In this document: positions 33,568-42,433 of the stretch, piece by piece
Numbering within the stretch: the first letter of the stretch is position 1
How the letters are laid out: each line of letters begins with the position of its first letter
Origin: Actinomycetota bacterium
Lineage (GTDB): Bacteria; Actinomycetota; Actinomycetes; S36-B12; UBA5976
Length of the DNA: 42,437 nucleotides
Assembly (NCBI GenBank): GCA_009885745.1
Contig: VFKC01000099.1
Location: 1 to 42,437 of the forward strand
Direction of reading: 5' to 3'
The notes under the pieces: model-generated
What the model was told of the DNA's origin: nothing
The model's database searches: none
The model's input: only the letters and a program-made list of their open reading frames with translations
Made by a program: the position numbers and the translations under genes

Positions 33568-34446
33568 TTATGCCCGTTGGGCGATTTCACGAGCAGCCGC
33601 CAAGTAGGCGACCGCACCAGATGAGCCAGGATCATACGTCATAACTGCTTGACCGAATGATGGAGCTTCGGCTACATAAATCGATCTTGGGATAACGGCT
33701 TCTAACACTTTGGGACCAAAATATCCACGGACTTCGCTAGCCACCGAAGCGGCTAAGTTTGTTGTTGAGTTGTACATAGTTAGCAAAACAGTGCTTACTT
33801 CAAGTTCCGGATTCAGCCTCTCGCGGGCGAATTCTATGGTCCGCAATAGCTGTTGCACGCCCTCTAAGGCGTAGAACTCACACTGAATCGGTATCAAAAC
33901 TTCACTGACGGCCGCCAAAGCGTTGATTGTTAACATACCTAAACTCGGTGGGCAGTCCACAAAAACATAATCAATTTGATTTGCTGTCAGATAGTCATTT
34001 AGCGCATCTTTAAGCCTGAAAGGGCGGTTTGCCTCATCAACATTGGAGATTAATTCAATGTCCGCACCCGCTAAATCAAGTGACGCTGGTAAAACCCAGA
34101 GTGAGTCATAACCAACTGCAGGGCTAATTGCCTCACTTATTGGCATCTGATCAATGAGGACATCATAGGTACCGATGGCGTCTTCTTGATGGTCTACACC
34201 AAACGCGGTTGAGGCATTACCCTGAGGATCAAGGTCTATCAGAAGCACGCGCAAACCCGCTAAGGCCATTGCTGCCGAGATATTAACCGCTGTTGTGGTT
34301 TTACCAACTCCACCTTTTTGGTTGGCGATTGTGATAATTCTAGTTTTACTGGGTGCTGGAAAAGTTCCCTTTAATCCACGACGGACAAAAACTGCAGCAG
34401 CCGCCTCGGCTGCTAGGGGGGTGTCTGCAAAATCATCAAATGCCAT
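33568..34446 (-). CDS. parA: Chromosome-partitioning ATPase ParA (Soj)
   Basis: The 292-residue protein is a deviant Walker ATPase: KGGVGKTTTAVN holds the P-loop, LLIDLDPQGNAS and VDCPPSLGML follow. It has an N-terminal extension of about 38 residues before the ATPase core, as is usual in actinobacterial ParA. It pulls ParB-parS complexes through ATP-dependent DNA binding. GGGGGATCAGCC precedes the ATG at 34446. It is upstream of parB in the same operon. Confidence 0.97.
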   Translation of the reverse strand: MAFDDFADTPLAAEAAAAVFVRRGLKGTFPAPSKTRIITIANQKGGVGKTTTAVNISAAMALAGLRVLLIDLDPQGNASTAFGVDHQEDAIGTYDVLIDQMPISEAISPAVGYDSLWVLPASLDLAGADIELISNVDEANRPFRLKDALNDYLTANQIDYVFVDCPPSLGMLTINALAAVSEVLIPIQCEFYALEGVQQLLRTIEFARERLNPELEVSTVLLTMYNSTTNLAASVASEVRGYFGPKVLEAVIPRSIYVAEAPSFGQAVMTYDPGSSGAVAYLAAAREIAQRA

Positions 34447-34535
34447 TTGGCTGATCCCCCTCTATGGATAACTACAATAAATTTAAAGTTCGATATTAGT
34501 TGAGATTAGCCTATGAGTACGCCTTAATTGGCAAA

Positions 34536-35147
34536 CTAGCAGGTAACCTGCACAACTATGGTAGGTGGGTCTACTAGATTGATTCCACAATGAATAATTT
34601 CAACGCTTTTTCCTTTTAATTTCGATTTCGCATCGAGAATTTCCTGTTCAGCCGTAGAGCCCTTCATCGCTAACACCAGCCCATTCTTCCTCGTTAGTGG
34701 CAAAGTCCATTCCAGAAGTTTGGCCAAAGGTGCTACTGCCCGCGCAGTTACTACATCTGCGGGCACAAGCTTGACTTCTTCGGCTCTGCCACGAACCACC
34801 TGCACCTGCTCGGCTAGGTCCAAGTCAGCAACCACTTCCGACAAAAAAGTTGCTCTTCGCAAGAGTGGTTCAATCAGACTAACTTTCAAATCGGGTCGCA
34901 CGATGGCAAGAACTATTCCGGGAAGCCCCGCACCACTACCAACATCATAAACTGAGGAATTCTCGGGGATTAATTCGGCAACTGCAGCGCAATTGGCCAC
35001 ATGTCTATCCCATAATTTTTCGACTTCGCGCGGTCCCAAAAGGCCACGCTCAATCCCGGCCCCAGCAAGCCAACCAACAAAGGCTTCTAACTTGGGCATT
35101 GCGTGCGGATAAGCCAGGGCAAGTTTTTCATGTTTCACGTGAAACAT
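34536..35147 (-). CDS. rsmG: 16S rRNA (guanine-N7) methyltransferase RsmG (GidB)
   Basis: This 203-residue protein has a Rossmann methyltransferase fold with the SAM-binding motif VYDVGSGAGLPGIVLAI, followed by RGRAEEV and VTARAVAPL. RsmG methylates G527 of 16S rRNA. The N-terminus is encoded by a parS site: the codons for FHVKH are the palindrome. Two starts are possible: the ATG at 35147, which directly abuts GAGGA, and the GTG at 35138 inside parS, which has that GAGGA at a better nine-base distance. Many actinobacterial RsmG proteins are annotated from the earlier codon, so I keep it. Confidence 0.95.
   Translation of the reverse strand: MFHVKHEKLALAYPHAMPKLEAFVGWLAGAGIERGLLGPREVEKLWDRHVANCAAVAELIPENSSVYDVGSGAGLPGIVLAIVRPDLKVSLIEPLLRRATFLSEVVADLDLAEQVQVVRGRAEEVKLVPADVVTARAVAPLAKLLEWTLPLTRKNGLVLAMKGSTAEQEILDAKSKLKGKSVEIIHCGINLVDPPTIVVQVTC
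35131..35146. promoter_or_regulatory. parS site over the rsmG start
   Basis: A second perfect TGTTTCACGTGAAACA palindrome covers the first codons of rsmG, including both candidate start codons. Confidence 0.95.
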
Positions 35148-35169
35148 TCCTCACTTTCAGGCTAAGTGA

Positions 35170-35185
35170 TGTTTCACGTGAAACA
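35170..35185. promoter_or_regulatory. parS site between jag and rsmG
   Basis: A third perfect TGTTTCACGTGAAACA palindrome, 23 bases from the second site, lies in the 67-bp jag-rsmG gap. Confidence 0.95.
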
Positions 35186-35214
35186 TCACATTCTTAAAAC
35201 GGGTGCTCCCGAGA

Positions 35215-35694
35215 TTACGAAGGATGAACCACGATGTGGCGCTTAGGCTCGACGCCTTCTGATGCGCTAACTGCTCCAGCTACTCCTACAGCATCATGCA
35301 CGATCTTGCGTTCAAAGGCATTCATTGGCTTAAGTTTCACAATTTCGCCTGTTTCAATGGCTTGTGCCGCTGCTTCATTGGCTACCTTAATTAAGCGCTC
35401 ACGCACTGAGGCTCGGTATCCAGAGATATCCAGCATTAAACGAGAGCGCTCCCCAGTTTCCCGGGTTACTGCCAATCTTGTTAGTTCCTGCAAGGATTCA
35501 AGGACAGATCCTTTCTGACCAACCAATTGACTTAACTCTGCTCCGACAATGCTGACCATTGCCCGACCATTTTCAACATCCATGTCAATATCGCCATCAA
35601 GATCGGCAATATCAAGCAAACCTTCTAAATAATCAGCGGCCACTTCGCCTTCTTGCTCTAATAATGAAATTTTCTCTACACTTTTTTCTGACAT
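35215..35694 (-). CDS. jag: KH-R3H RNA-binding protein Jag (KhpB)
   Basis: The 159-residue protein has a KH-like domain (about residues 40-90, LVGQKGSVLESLQELTRLAV) and an R3H domain (about 95-155, MNAFERKIVHDAV with the R-x3-H pattern). It lacks the N-terminal Jag_N domain found in some Firmicutes. KhpB binds RNA, often with KhpA, and affects cell division and elongation. The ATG at 35694 is chosen over a TTG at 35709 because AAAGG lies seven bases before it. The gene sits between yidC and rsmG as in most bacteria. Confidence 0.93.
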   Translation of the reverse strand: MSEKSVEKISLLEQEGEVAADYLEGLLDIADLDGDIDMDVENGRAMVSIVGAELSQLVGQKGSVLESLQELTRLAVTRETGERSRLMLDISGYRASVRERLIKVANEAAAQAIETGEIVKLKPMNAFERKIVHDAVGVAGAVSASEGVEPKRHIVVHPS

Positions 35695-35728
35695 TTGATT
35701 GCCTTTCAAGATTGGTTAGGAAGGTGGA

Positions 35729-36634
35729 TTAGGAACGCTTTTTACGTGGTTTGCGTTTTGGTTGATTTCTGGTGGTTGAATCTGGAATAGGTTCTATCTC
35801 TGGGGCCAATTCGGTTCCACTACTCTTGGCTAATTTTGTAGCCTTGCGCTGCTCAAGTTGAGCATGCGCTGGGGTTCCGGGTTGTGGACTGTTATGGATT
35901 ACATAGAACTGCTGACCCATAGTCCAAAGGTTTGTGGTAAACCAATAAAGCAAAACACCAACGGGGAAATTGATGCCAGAAATTGCAAAGATTAGGGGGA
36001 ACACATAAAGCAAGATTTTTTGCTGTTTAACCATTGGATTATCAGGTGCGGAGTTCTTAACAATCATCTGGCGTTGAGTTAAGAAGGTTGTGAGTGTCAT
36101 CAAAAAGATCAGGATAACGGTGACTACCAGCGTCACTGACGGATTATCTGTTTCAGCTCGATGAGTGAATGTGCCATACAACGGAGCCCCAAAAATCTTG
36201 GCGTTACGTGCCTGAATAACTAGGGAATCTGTCATCACTCCGTATGCCTGCATCTGAGCAATTCCTTGTAGCACATGGAAAAGCGCGAAGAATATGGGAG
36301 CTTGGGCCAAAATTGGTAAACAGCTAGCTAGGGGATTGGTCCCGGTTTCTTTATACAGGGCCATAAGTTCTTGAGATTGACGTTCCCGGTCGCCAGCATA
36401 TTTCTTTTGAATTTCTTTAACTTGAGGCTGAATAATTTGCATATTCCGCTGGCTCTTAATTTGTTTCACAAACAAAGGGATAAGCAAAATACGAATAAGC
36501 ACTACAAGTCCAACAATGGCTAGACCCCAAGCCCAACCTGTATCAGGACGAACAATCAATGACAGGCCGGTGTGGAAAGTGACCAAAATCCAACTAACGG
36601 CTATTTCGAGCCAACTTAAGGGATTCAAATTCAT
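35729..36634 (-). CDS. yidC: Membrane protein insertase YidC
   Basis: This 301-residue protein has the 60KD_IMP (YidC/Oxa1) core with about five membrane helices, including the IVGLVVLIRILLIPLF segment, the charged hairpin QPQVKEIQKKYAGDRERQ, and GVLLYWFTTNLWTMGQQ near the end. A basic Lys/Arg-rich tail (about residues 265-301) can contact the ribosome. It lacks the large periplasmic domain of proteobacterial YidC. The ATG at 36634 is chosen because it overlaps the yidD stop (ATGA); an ATG at 36652 would overlap yidD by 22 bases. Confidence 0.95.
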   Translation of the reverse strand: MNLNPLSWLEIAVSWILVTFHTGLSLIVRPDTGWAWGLAIVGLVVLIRILLIPLFVKQIKSQRNMQIIQPQVKEIQKKYAGDRERQSQELMALYKETGTNPLASCLPILAQAPIFFALFHVLQGIAQMQAYGVMTDSLVIQARNAKIFGAPLYGTFTHRAETDNPSVTLVVTVILIFLMTLTTFLTQRQMIVKNSAPDNPMVKQQKILLYVFPLIFAISGINFPVGVLLYWFTTNLWTMGQQFYVIHNSPQPGTPAHAQLEQRKATKLAKSSGTELAPEIEPIPDSTTRNQPKRKPRKKRS

Positions 36635-36951
36635 ACAAATACTCCATGACATTTCGTGTTAGTTGAAACTTCAATTACATCTTTATTGCGCCACGCTTTA
36701 CCGCTGGGCACAAAGTCCACGCCACCTGGGGTCCACGGATTGCAGCGAAGCACTCGCCATAACGTCAACAACGTTGCCTTAATTGGGCCATGTTGAGTTA
36801 ACGCCCCTAAGCCAAAACTTGAACAACTCGGGTAATACCGGCATCTTGCACCTAATACAGGGCTAAGGAATATCTGGTACCCGCGAATAATAGCGATCAA
36901 AATAACGGTTAATAACCTGCCTAAAGTTGCAGACCAAACAGCGCGGATCAT
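36631..36951 (-). CDS. yidD: Membrane protein insertion efficiency factor YidD
   Basis: The 106-residue protein matches YidD: LIAIIRGYQIFLSPVLGARCRYYPSCS, the segment TLLTLWRVLRCNPWTPGG and VDFVP. It has an amphipathic N-terminal helix and assists YidC-dependent insertion. Three conserved cysteines are present. Its start overlaps the rnpA stop by one base and its stop overlaps the yidC start, so the rnpA-yidD-yidC set is tightly coupled. Confidence 0.95.
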   Translation of the reverse strand: MIRAVWSATLGRLLTVILIAIIRGYQIFLSPVLGARCRYYPSCSSFGLGALTQHGPIKATLLTLWRVLRCNPWTPGGVDFVPSGKAWRNKDVIEVSTNTKCHGVFV

Positions 36952-37283
36952 TATTTAGCCACCTTACGCAGGGCGAATTCCAGATTTTCTTTTAGCTGAT
37001 CAAAGCTGGCATTGGCAGATCCTGGTAAGGCACGGACAACCACATGGCATCCGGGAGGAAAATGAGGCAATTCTTGACTCAAAATGTGCCGTAACCGACG
37101 AGTTACCTTGTGTCTTACCACGGAGTTCCCAACTGTTTTTCCCACTGCAAAAGCCACTTTGGTGTCCATTGAGTCGCCTTTTGCCACAAATATGACCAAT
37201 AGCTTGGATGTCGAGCGCTTTCCGCTCTTCATCGCGGCCGAGATTTGCTTTGACTTATGCAGACGAGCTGAGGCTGCCAGCAT
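36951..37283 (-). CDS. rnpA: Ribonuclease P protein component
   Basis: This 110-residue basic protein has the RnpA core with VGKTVGNSVVRHKVTRRLRHIL, equivalent to the RNR motif of the family. It binds the RNase P RNA and helps it mature tRNA 5' ends. The RNA itself (rnpB) is not in the window. It starts 11 bases after rpmH and overlaps yidD by one base. Confidence 0.95.
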   Translation of the reverse strand: MLAASARLHKSKQISAAMKSGKRSTSKLLVIFVAKGDSMDTKVAFAVGKTVGNSVVRHKVTRRLRHILSQELPHFPPGCHVVVRALPGSANASFDQLKENLEFALRKVAK

Positions 37284-37294
37284 TACTCAAGCAA

Positions 37295-37432
37295 TTAGGC
37301 GGAGATGTTTGTGCGACCCTTACCGCGGCGGGCGGCAAGAATGGCACGGCCGGCACGGGTGCTCATGCGAAGGCGAAAACCATGAGTTTTGGCACGACGA
37401 CGATTATTTGGTTGAAAGGTACGCTTTGACAT
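37295..37432 (-). CDS. rpmH: 50S ribosomal protein L34
   Basis: The reverse strand encodes a 45-residue, very basic protein: [19 protein letters not shown] at the start and an [15 protein letters not shown] stretch near the C-terminus, ending NISA. This is L34, below the size cut-off of typical ORF listings. The ATG at 37432 is preceded by GGAG at nine bases. It heads the leftward rpmH-rnpA-yidD-yidC-jag-rsmG block, the standard neighbour of dnaA. Confidence 0.97.
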   Translation of the reverse strand: MSKRTFQPNNRRRAKTHGFRLRMSTRAGRAILAARRGKGRTNISA

Positions 37433-37545
37433 AATTTATTTCTCCGCAGGAAGGTAGGTTGAGGCGATTGGCCATCGGACATCCACGACATTTACTTCGT
37501 GGACATTCGACGAGATTTGCACATCATCTCACTGATAACTTCCCA

Positions 37546-37575
37546 AACATACGCGCTTAATGGGCATCTGGTCAA
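37546..37575 (-). promoter_or_regulatory. Candidate rpmH promoter
   Basis: On the minus strand TTGACC (37575-37570) and TATGTT (37551-37546) are separated by 18 bases. Transcription would begin near 37539, about 107 bases before the rpmH start. Another TTTGACC lies 38 bases further upstream. Confidence 0.45.
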
Positions 37576-37646
37576 ACCCGCTTTACTAAAATAGCAACTA
37601 AAATACAGGTCAAAGATGGGCGCTTCAACTAGCGACCTTCGGAACC

Positions 37647-37710
37647 TGTGGAAAAGACTTGTCAGATTGGTGCAATTGGGCGTAGTCTGCTGATTTCGAC
37701 CTGTGGAAAA
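37647..37710 (+). promoter_or_regulatory. dnaA promoter region with two DnaA-box-like sites
   Basis: TTGTCA (37659-37664) and TAGTCT (37683-37688) resemble -35 and -10 boxes with an 18-base spacer. Two copies of TGTGGAAAA (37647-37655 and 37702-37710), each one base away from a DnaA box, flank them 55 bases apart. This would suit autoregulation by DnaA. The rest of the 294-bp rpmH-dnaA gap shows no further gene. Confidence 0.45.
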
Positions 37711-37726
37711 CTGTGAAAGGCCCAAA

Positions 37727-39172
37727 ATGGACAATGTTGAATTAATTGAAGTGTGGACAAAGACACTTGAATCCCTCACCTCAAATGCAATCACACCTCA
37801 ACAACGTGCGTTCGTGGCATTAACCAGGCCGCTGGGTCTTATCGGTGATACGGCTCTTATCGCAGCACCAAATGAATTTACAAAATCAGTTTTAGAAAGT
37901 CGATTAAGTCCGATTCTCTGTGATGCACTTTCACGAATACTTGGCCGTGAAGTGCGACTTGCCGTAACAGTTGATGAAACTATCGCGCCGGATCTTGATG
38001 AAGATGCAACAGACGAGTTGGCTGACTCAACCTATGCAGACATCGAAGTTGTCGGATCTCCATCTGACCCCAAACCTGCCTTACCGCCGCAGGCAAGTCG
38101 CGGTCCAGCGCCAGCGCCCAAGAACGCTCAAGAGGGTAGCCGACTAAATCCCAAATATACTTTCGACACATTTGTTCCAGGTTCATCAAATAGATTCGCG
38201 CACGCAGCAGCGCGCGCTGTCGCCGAGCAACCGGCTAAGGCATACAACCCATTATTTATTTACGGGGAATCTGGTCTTGGTAAAACTCACCTCTTACACG
38301 CGATTGGGCACTATGCCCGAACGTTGTATGCAGGCTCGAAAGTTAGATATGTAAGTAGCGAAGAATTCACCAACGAATTCATTAACTCAATTCGTGATGA
38401 CAAGGCTAAAGAATTTCAACGACGATACCGTGATATTGATGTTCTACTAGTTGATGATATTCAATTCTTGTCTCAAAAAGTACAAACACAAGAAGAGTTT
38501 TTTCATACCTTTAATACTCTCCACAACGCAAATAAACAAATAGTCGTAACTTCAGATTTGCCACCGAAACAATTACAAGGTTTTGAAGACCGAATGAGTT
38601 CACGTTTTGAATGGGGTTTGATTACAGATGTTCAGCCACCCGATTTAGAAACACGTATCGCTATCTTAAGAAAAAAGAGTGCGCAAGAAAGATTAAGTGC
38701 TCCTGCCGATGTGTTGGAATATATTGCCTCAAAAATGTCAACTAACATTCGTGAACTTGAAGGCGCACTAATTCGAGTAACAGCCTTCGCTAGTTTAAAT
38801 CGCGCACCTGTTGACCTGGATCTTGCTGAGATTGTGCTTAAAGATTTGGTTACGGATGCTGCTGGTCCTGAAATAACTTCAGCTTTAATAATGAGCCAAA
38901 CTGCAAATTATTTCGGAATTAGTATGGACGATTTAACCGGAGCAAGTAGATCTCGGGTTTTAGTGACTGCGCGACAAATCGCGATGTACTTATGTCGGGA
39001 GCTCACTGAGTTGTCTCTGCCAAAAATTGGCCAGCAATTCGGTGGTCGTGACCACACAACAGTTATGCATGCAGATCGTAAAATTAGAACTCTCATAGCG
39101 GAACGTAGAAGTTTGTACAACCAAGTGAGTGACTTAACTTCACGAATTAAGGTTCAAGCAAGACAACTTTAA
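37727..39172 (+). CDS. dnaA: Chromosomal replication initiator protein DnaA
   Basis: The 481-residue protein has the DnaA domains in order: N-terminal interaction domain (about residues 1-85), an acidic/Pro-rich linker, the AAA+ ATPase (Walker [10 protein letters not shown] at about 180-188, Walker [10 protein letters not shown] near 240), and the C-terminal helix-turn-helix (about 370-481) with the signature [14 protein letters not shown]. It opens oriC after binding DnaA boxes. The ATG at 37727 is chosen over a GTG at 37703 because AAAGG lies upstream and the protein then starts [11 protein letters not shown] 518-bp gap rich in DnaA boxes follows it. Confidence 0.98.
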   Translation: MDNVELIEVWTKTLESLTSNAITPQQRAFVALTRPLGLIGDTALIAAPNEFTKSVLESRLSPILCDALSRILGREVRLAVTVDETIAPDLDEDATDELADSTYADIEVVGSPSDPKPALPPQASRGPAPAPKNAQEGSRLNPKYTFDTFVPGSSNRFAHAAARAVAEQPAKAYNPLFIYGESGLGKTHLLHAIGHYARTLYAGSKVRYVSSEEFTNEFINSIRDDKAKEFQRRYRDIDVLLVDDIQFLSQKVQTQEEFFHTFNTLHNANKQIVVTSDLPPKQLQGFEDRMSSRFEWGLITDVQPPDLETRIAILRKKSAQERLSAPADVLEYIASKMSTNIRELEGALIRVTAFASLNRAPVDLDLAEIVLKDLVTDAAGPEITSALIMSQTANYFGISMDDLTGASRSRVLVTARQIAMYLCRELTELSLPKIGQQFGGRDHTTVMHADRKIRTLIAERRSLYNQVSDLTSRIKVQARQL

Positions 39173-39690
39173 GTTATGTCATCTCATTAACTTAAGTCAC
39201 TTATATACACATTGTGCACAACTTGTGCATAAATAGGTATTTGGTTTTGTTCTCACTTTGTTCATAATTTGTTTTCATTTTGTTGGGATAAACTGCGGAT
39301 AACTCAACAGTTACCCACAAAAAACTGTGGATAGCTGTGGATAACTAATCTGAAATTACTAACTTCAATATTCATGCATTAGTTTTACACAGGTTATTAA
39401 ATAAAATTATTCCTGAGCCAAGTGAATATTCAGGGGTTATCCACAGTTTCCACAATGCCTAATACGACTAATAAAGATATACATATGAAATCTGCTTAAC
39501 CCACTGATTTGAGATTTTCGTGGATAACTACAAATAAAAGTAATAAATTGCCAAATAGTAAAATTGTGTAGTGCTGTGATGTGTTCGTCACAAGTACATG
39601 GCACGATAGGGGCTCGGAGAACATTATCAAGTTACTTAAGAATAATTATTTCTTAAGTAACTTGAATCAATTTTAGAAGGTGTGAAGTCT
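39173..39690. other. oriC: Origin of replication (oriC), dnaA-dnaN intergenic region
   Basis: This 518-bp AT-rich gap holds many DnaA-box matches. Exact ones are TGTGCATAA (39224-39232), TGTGGATAA (39336-39344) and TTATCCACA (39437-39445). TTTTACACA (39383-39391) fits the relaxed consensus TTWTNCACA. Single-mismatch ones include ATATACACA (39203-39211), TTGTGCACA (39212-39220), TGCGGATAA (39294-39302), TTACCCACA (39311-39319), TGTGGATAG (39326-39334) and CGTGGATAA (39519-39527). A/T-only stretches near 39395-39411 and 39530-39565 could be the unwinding element. No gene was found in it. Position between dnaA and dnaN is the usual actinobacterial oriC. Confidence 0.88.
39627..39665. repeat. 16-bp perfect inverted repeat upstream of dnaN
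   Basis: TCAAGTTACTTAAGAA (39627-39642) and TTCTTAAGTAACTTGA (39650-39665) are exact inverses around a 7-base loop TAATTAT. The hairpin ends 25 bases before the dnaN start. No T tract follows, so it does not look like a simple terminator. The core CTTAAG also occurs at 39191-39196 at the other end of oriC. Confidence 0.9.
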
Positions 39691-40818
39691 GTGAAGTTTA
39701 GAGTCAATCGTGACGTTATGGCCGATGCTGTTAATTGGGCAACACGTAGCCTTCCAACAAAGTCAACGAATCCACTTTTAGCTGGATTACATTTAGTTGC
39801 TGAGCGCACCGGTTTAGTTTTATCTGGTAACGATGCCGATGTCAGTGCTCGAGTAAATCTAAATGCTGATGTCGCCGAACCAGGAACAACACTCATACCT
39901 GGGCGACTACTTGCAGATATAACTAAGTCTCTTCCATCTGCACCAATTGAAATTTCAATAGAAGGCTCACGGGCAGTTATTACTTGCGGACGCTCATCAT
40001 TTACTTTGCCAACAATGCCTGTTGCTGACTACCCACCATTACCTACTATGCCTGAAATTAGTGGATCAATAGATGGAGCTTCATTTGCTAGTGCGGTTGC
40101 ACAAGTTGTGGTGGCTGCTTCCCGCGATGAGACGCTACCTGCTTTCACTGGTGTAAAAATAGATGTAGAAGGATCTGTAATTACTCTGGCTGCCACAGAT
40201 CGTTATCGGTTAGCAGTGAAAGAAATATCTTGGACACCAACACAAACTTCAATTTCAACAAATGCTTTAGTGCCAGCGAAATTTCTTTCTGATACAGCAA
40301 AATCTTTATCAAGTAGCGAGCTGGTATCACTGGCCTTCGCGTCTGTTTCCGAGGGACTAATCGGCATCGAAGGTGCTGGCCGCCAAACAACTAGCCGCAT
40401 GTTAGCTGCAGATTTTCCAAAATACCGAACACTGCTTCCGAGTGAATCAAGCACGATTGCTCAAGTAAGCACAGCGTCATTAATTGAAGCTGTTAAGCGT
40501 GTTTCTTTGGTGCTTGAGCGAGAGCAGCCAATCAAAATAACTTTTGGTGCCACAGAAGCAACAATTTCTGGTGGCGGCGGTAGTGGAGACATCGCAGAAG
40601 CAAAAGAATATGTTGAGTGCGCAACAGCTGGTGAAGAAATATCTATCGCATTCAATCCAAACTTTTTACTTGATGGTCTTAATGCAATAGATGCACCGGT
40701 CACTGTTGTGTCAATGACTGCTGCAGCAAAACCTGCGGTTATCACTGGTGCACCAGATATGGACGCTGATTCACAGGATGGATTCAAGTACCTTTTGATG
40801 CCAATTCGCCAGCCCTAA
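39691..40818 (+). CDS. dnaN: DNA polymerase III beta subunit (sliding clamp)
   Basis: This 375-residue protein has the three repeated clamp domains. It begins VKFRVNRDVMADAVNWATRS, as DnaN does, and ends in the clamp C-terminus KYLLMPIRQP. It forms the ring that tethers the replicative polymerase. The GTG at 39691 is chosen over a GTG at 39682, because AGAAGG stands ten bases before the later one and would touch the earlier one. The recF gene follows after three bases. Confidence 0.97.
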   Translation: MKFRVNRDVMADAVNWATRSLPTKSTNPLLAGLHLVAERTGLVLSGNDADVSARVNLNADVAEPGTTLIPGRLLADITKSLPSAPIEISIEGSRAVITCGRSSFTLPTMPVADYPPLPTMPEISGSIDGASFASAVAQVVVAASRDETLPAFTGVKIDVEGSVITLAATDRYRLAVKEISWTPTQTSISTNALVPAKFLSDTAKSLSSSELVSLAFASVSEGLIGIEGAGRQTTSRMLAADFPKYRTLLPSESSTIAQVSTASLIEAVKRVSLVLEREQPIKITFGATEATISGGGGSGDIAEAKEYVECATAGEEISIAFNPNFLLDGLNAIDAPVTVVSMTAAAKPAVITGAPDMDADSQDGFKYLLMPIRQP

Positions 40819-40821
40819 ACA

Positions 40822-41934
40822 ATGCGAATCAACTCAATAGCGCTCCACGATTTTCGTAATCACACGGATCTGTCACTCGGATTTCCAACTGGGGTGAGCG
40901 CAATAATTGGCCGAAACGGCCGAGGCAAAACCAACATTGTTGAGGCCGTAAATTATTGCGCCATTCTCAGCAGCCATCGAAGCGCTCAAGATGCCCCGTT
41001 AATTAGACGAGAATGTGAAGAAGCAGCCATCACGGCCCAGGTACAAAAACATGACCGGACTGCAACTATGAGTGTGACCATCAAATCTGTAGGGGCTAAC
41101 AAGGTATCGCTTAACGGAAATACACTCACGCGCCCAAGAGACATATTGGGATTAGTGCAAACAGTTATTTTTTCACCTGAAGATTTAGATTTAGTAAAAG
41201 GTGACCCAAGTGCACGAAGAAAATATCTTGATGAATTTAGTACCCTACTCACCCCGCGATTTGCTGGCATCCGCCTGGAATATGATCGCGCTCTTAAACA
41301 AAGAAATTCGCTACTTAAGTCGTGTGGCAGGCGCGAACTTTCCTCGAGCGTTCGAGAAACATTGATGGCTTGGGATGAGCAACTTATTAAACATGGAAGT
41401 GAACTGGTTGCCCAACGTTTAGGCTCGCTAAGAGCGCTGGAAAATCATATTTCGGAACATGGACAAACCATAAGTGGGGACACCGAGCCCCTGAGTGCCG
41501 CTTATCACTCAACTTGGTTAAAACCAGATTCAGTAAGCATTGAAGAAGTCGCTTTCGATTTACGAGAGCAACTAGCTGCGCGACAGATGCAAGAACTTGA
41601 TCGAGGGCTAACCTTAGTCGGGCCACATAGAGATGATTTGGAATTGAATCTAAGTGCAATGTCAGCAAAATCATACGCGTCGCACGGGCAATGCTGGTCA
41701 ATTGCACTGGCTTTGAGATTGGCAACATTTAGTGTCTTGCGCGCGCGCGATGATGACCCTATTTTAATTCTTGATGATGTATTTGCTGAGCTTGATCAGA
41801 AACGACGAGTGCGGCTCCAGGAGGCAATTTGTGATGTGGAACAAACACTTATCACTGCTGCAGTTAAAGAAGATTTACCAGGTAGCCTTGAATTTCAAGA
41901 GATTCTATTAGATGACCGTGATCTAGATGCTTGA
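40822..41934 (+). CDS. recF: DNA replication and repair protein RecF
   Basis: The 370-residue SMC-like ATPase has Walker A GRNGRGKTN (about residues 30-38), a helical arm region, the GPHRDDLELN motif and the signature/Walker B segment ending ILILDDVFAELD. It helps load RecA at gaps in single-stranded DNA. The gene lies three bases after dnaN and overlaps the DciA-like gene by eight bases. Confidence 0.96.
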   Translation: MRINSIALHDFRNHTDLSLGFPTGVSAIIGRNGRGKTNIVEAVNYCAILSSHRSAQDAPLIRRECEEAAITAQVQKHDRTATMSVTIKSVGANKVSLNGNTLTRPRDILGLVQTVIFSPEDLDLVKGDPSARRKYLDEFSTLLTPRFAGIRLEYDRALKQRNSLLKSCGRRELSSSVRETLMAWDEQLIKHGSELVAQRLGSLRALENHISEHGQTISGDTEPLSAAYHSTWLKPDSVSIEEVAFDLREQLAARQMQELDRGLTLVGPHRDDLELNLSAMSAKSYASHGQCWSIALALRLATFSVLRARDDDPILILDDVFAELDQKRRVRLQEAICDVEQTLITAAVKEDLPGSLEFQEILLDDRDLDA

Positions 41935-42433
41935 AAAGCCACAACTTGAGTTCTTGAGGTCCTTGCTCACCAGAGCAAGGTTGCGCACTGGCATTCCTAA
42001 AAAGCACAAACGGACTCAAACTTTTTACGACGAGCAGCGCAGCGGGCCAGGACCTGATGAACGTGACCCAGCAACCCTGTCTGGCCTATTAGATAAGTTG
42101 GTTATTAACAAGGGTTGGGATTTACAGATTGCCGGTGGACGCTTACGTGCGCGGTGGCCAGAACTAGCGGGTCGCGACGTTAGCGAACACGTTGCGATTG
42201 AAACTTTCAACTTAGATCCAAGTGGCCAATCTGGCACTTTGGTTTTGCGAGCGGACTCAACTACCTGGGCCACGCAAATGCGTTTATTGCTTCCAGTGAT
42301 CCAAGAGCGACTTGATGATGAAATAGGCGTCGGACGCATAACAGAAATAAAAATTTTGGGACCAAATGCTCCCTCATGGAAGCACGGTATTCGCAGCGTT
42401 CCGGGACGTGGTCCACGCGACACATATGGGTAG
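41927..42433 (+). CDS. DUF721/DciA-like protein
   Basis: This 168-residue protein has a DUF721 (DciA) domain at about residues 60-150: LLDKLVINKGWDLQIAG, RWPELAGRDVSEHVAIETF and SGTLVLRADSTTWATQMRLL. The N-terminal 55 residues are basic and disordered-looking. DciA proteins help the replicative helicase in bacteria without DnaC-type loaders; in actinobacteria this gene regularly stands between recF and gyrB. The ATG at 41927 overlaps recF. The stop is complete and four bases before the window end. Confidence 0.88.
   Translation: MLEKPQLEFLRSLLTRARLRTGIPKKHKRTQTFYDEQRSGPGPDERDPATLSGLLDKLVINKGWDLQIAGGRLRARWPELAGRDVSEHVAIETFNLDPSGQSGTLVLRADSTTWATQMRLLLPVIQERLDDEIGVGRITEIKILGPNAPSWKHGIRSVPGRGPRDTYG

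Noticed and set aside
39548-39575. TTGCCA ... TAGTGC as a dnaN promoter
   Set aside because: The spacer is about 15 bases and the -10 box is poor; not strong enough to list.
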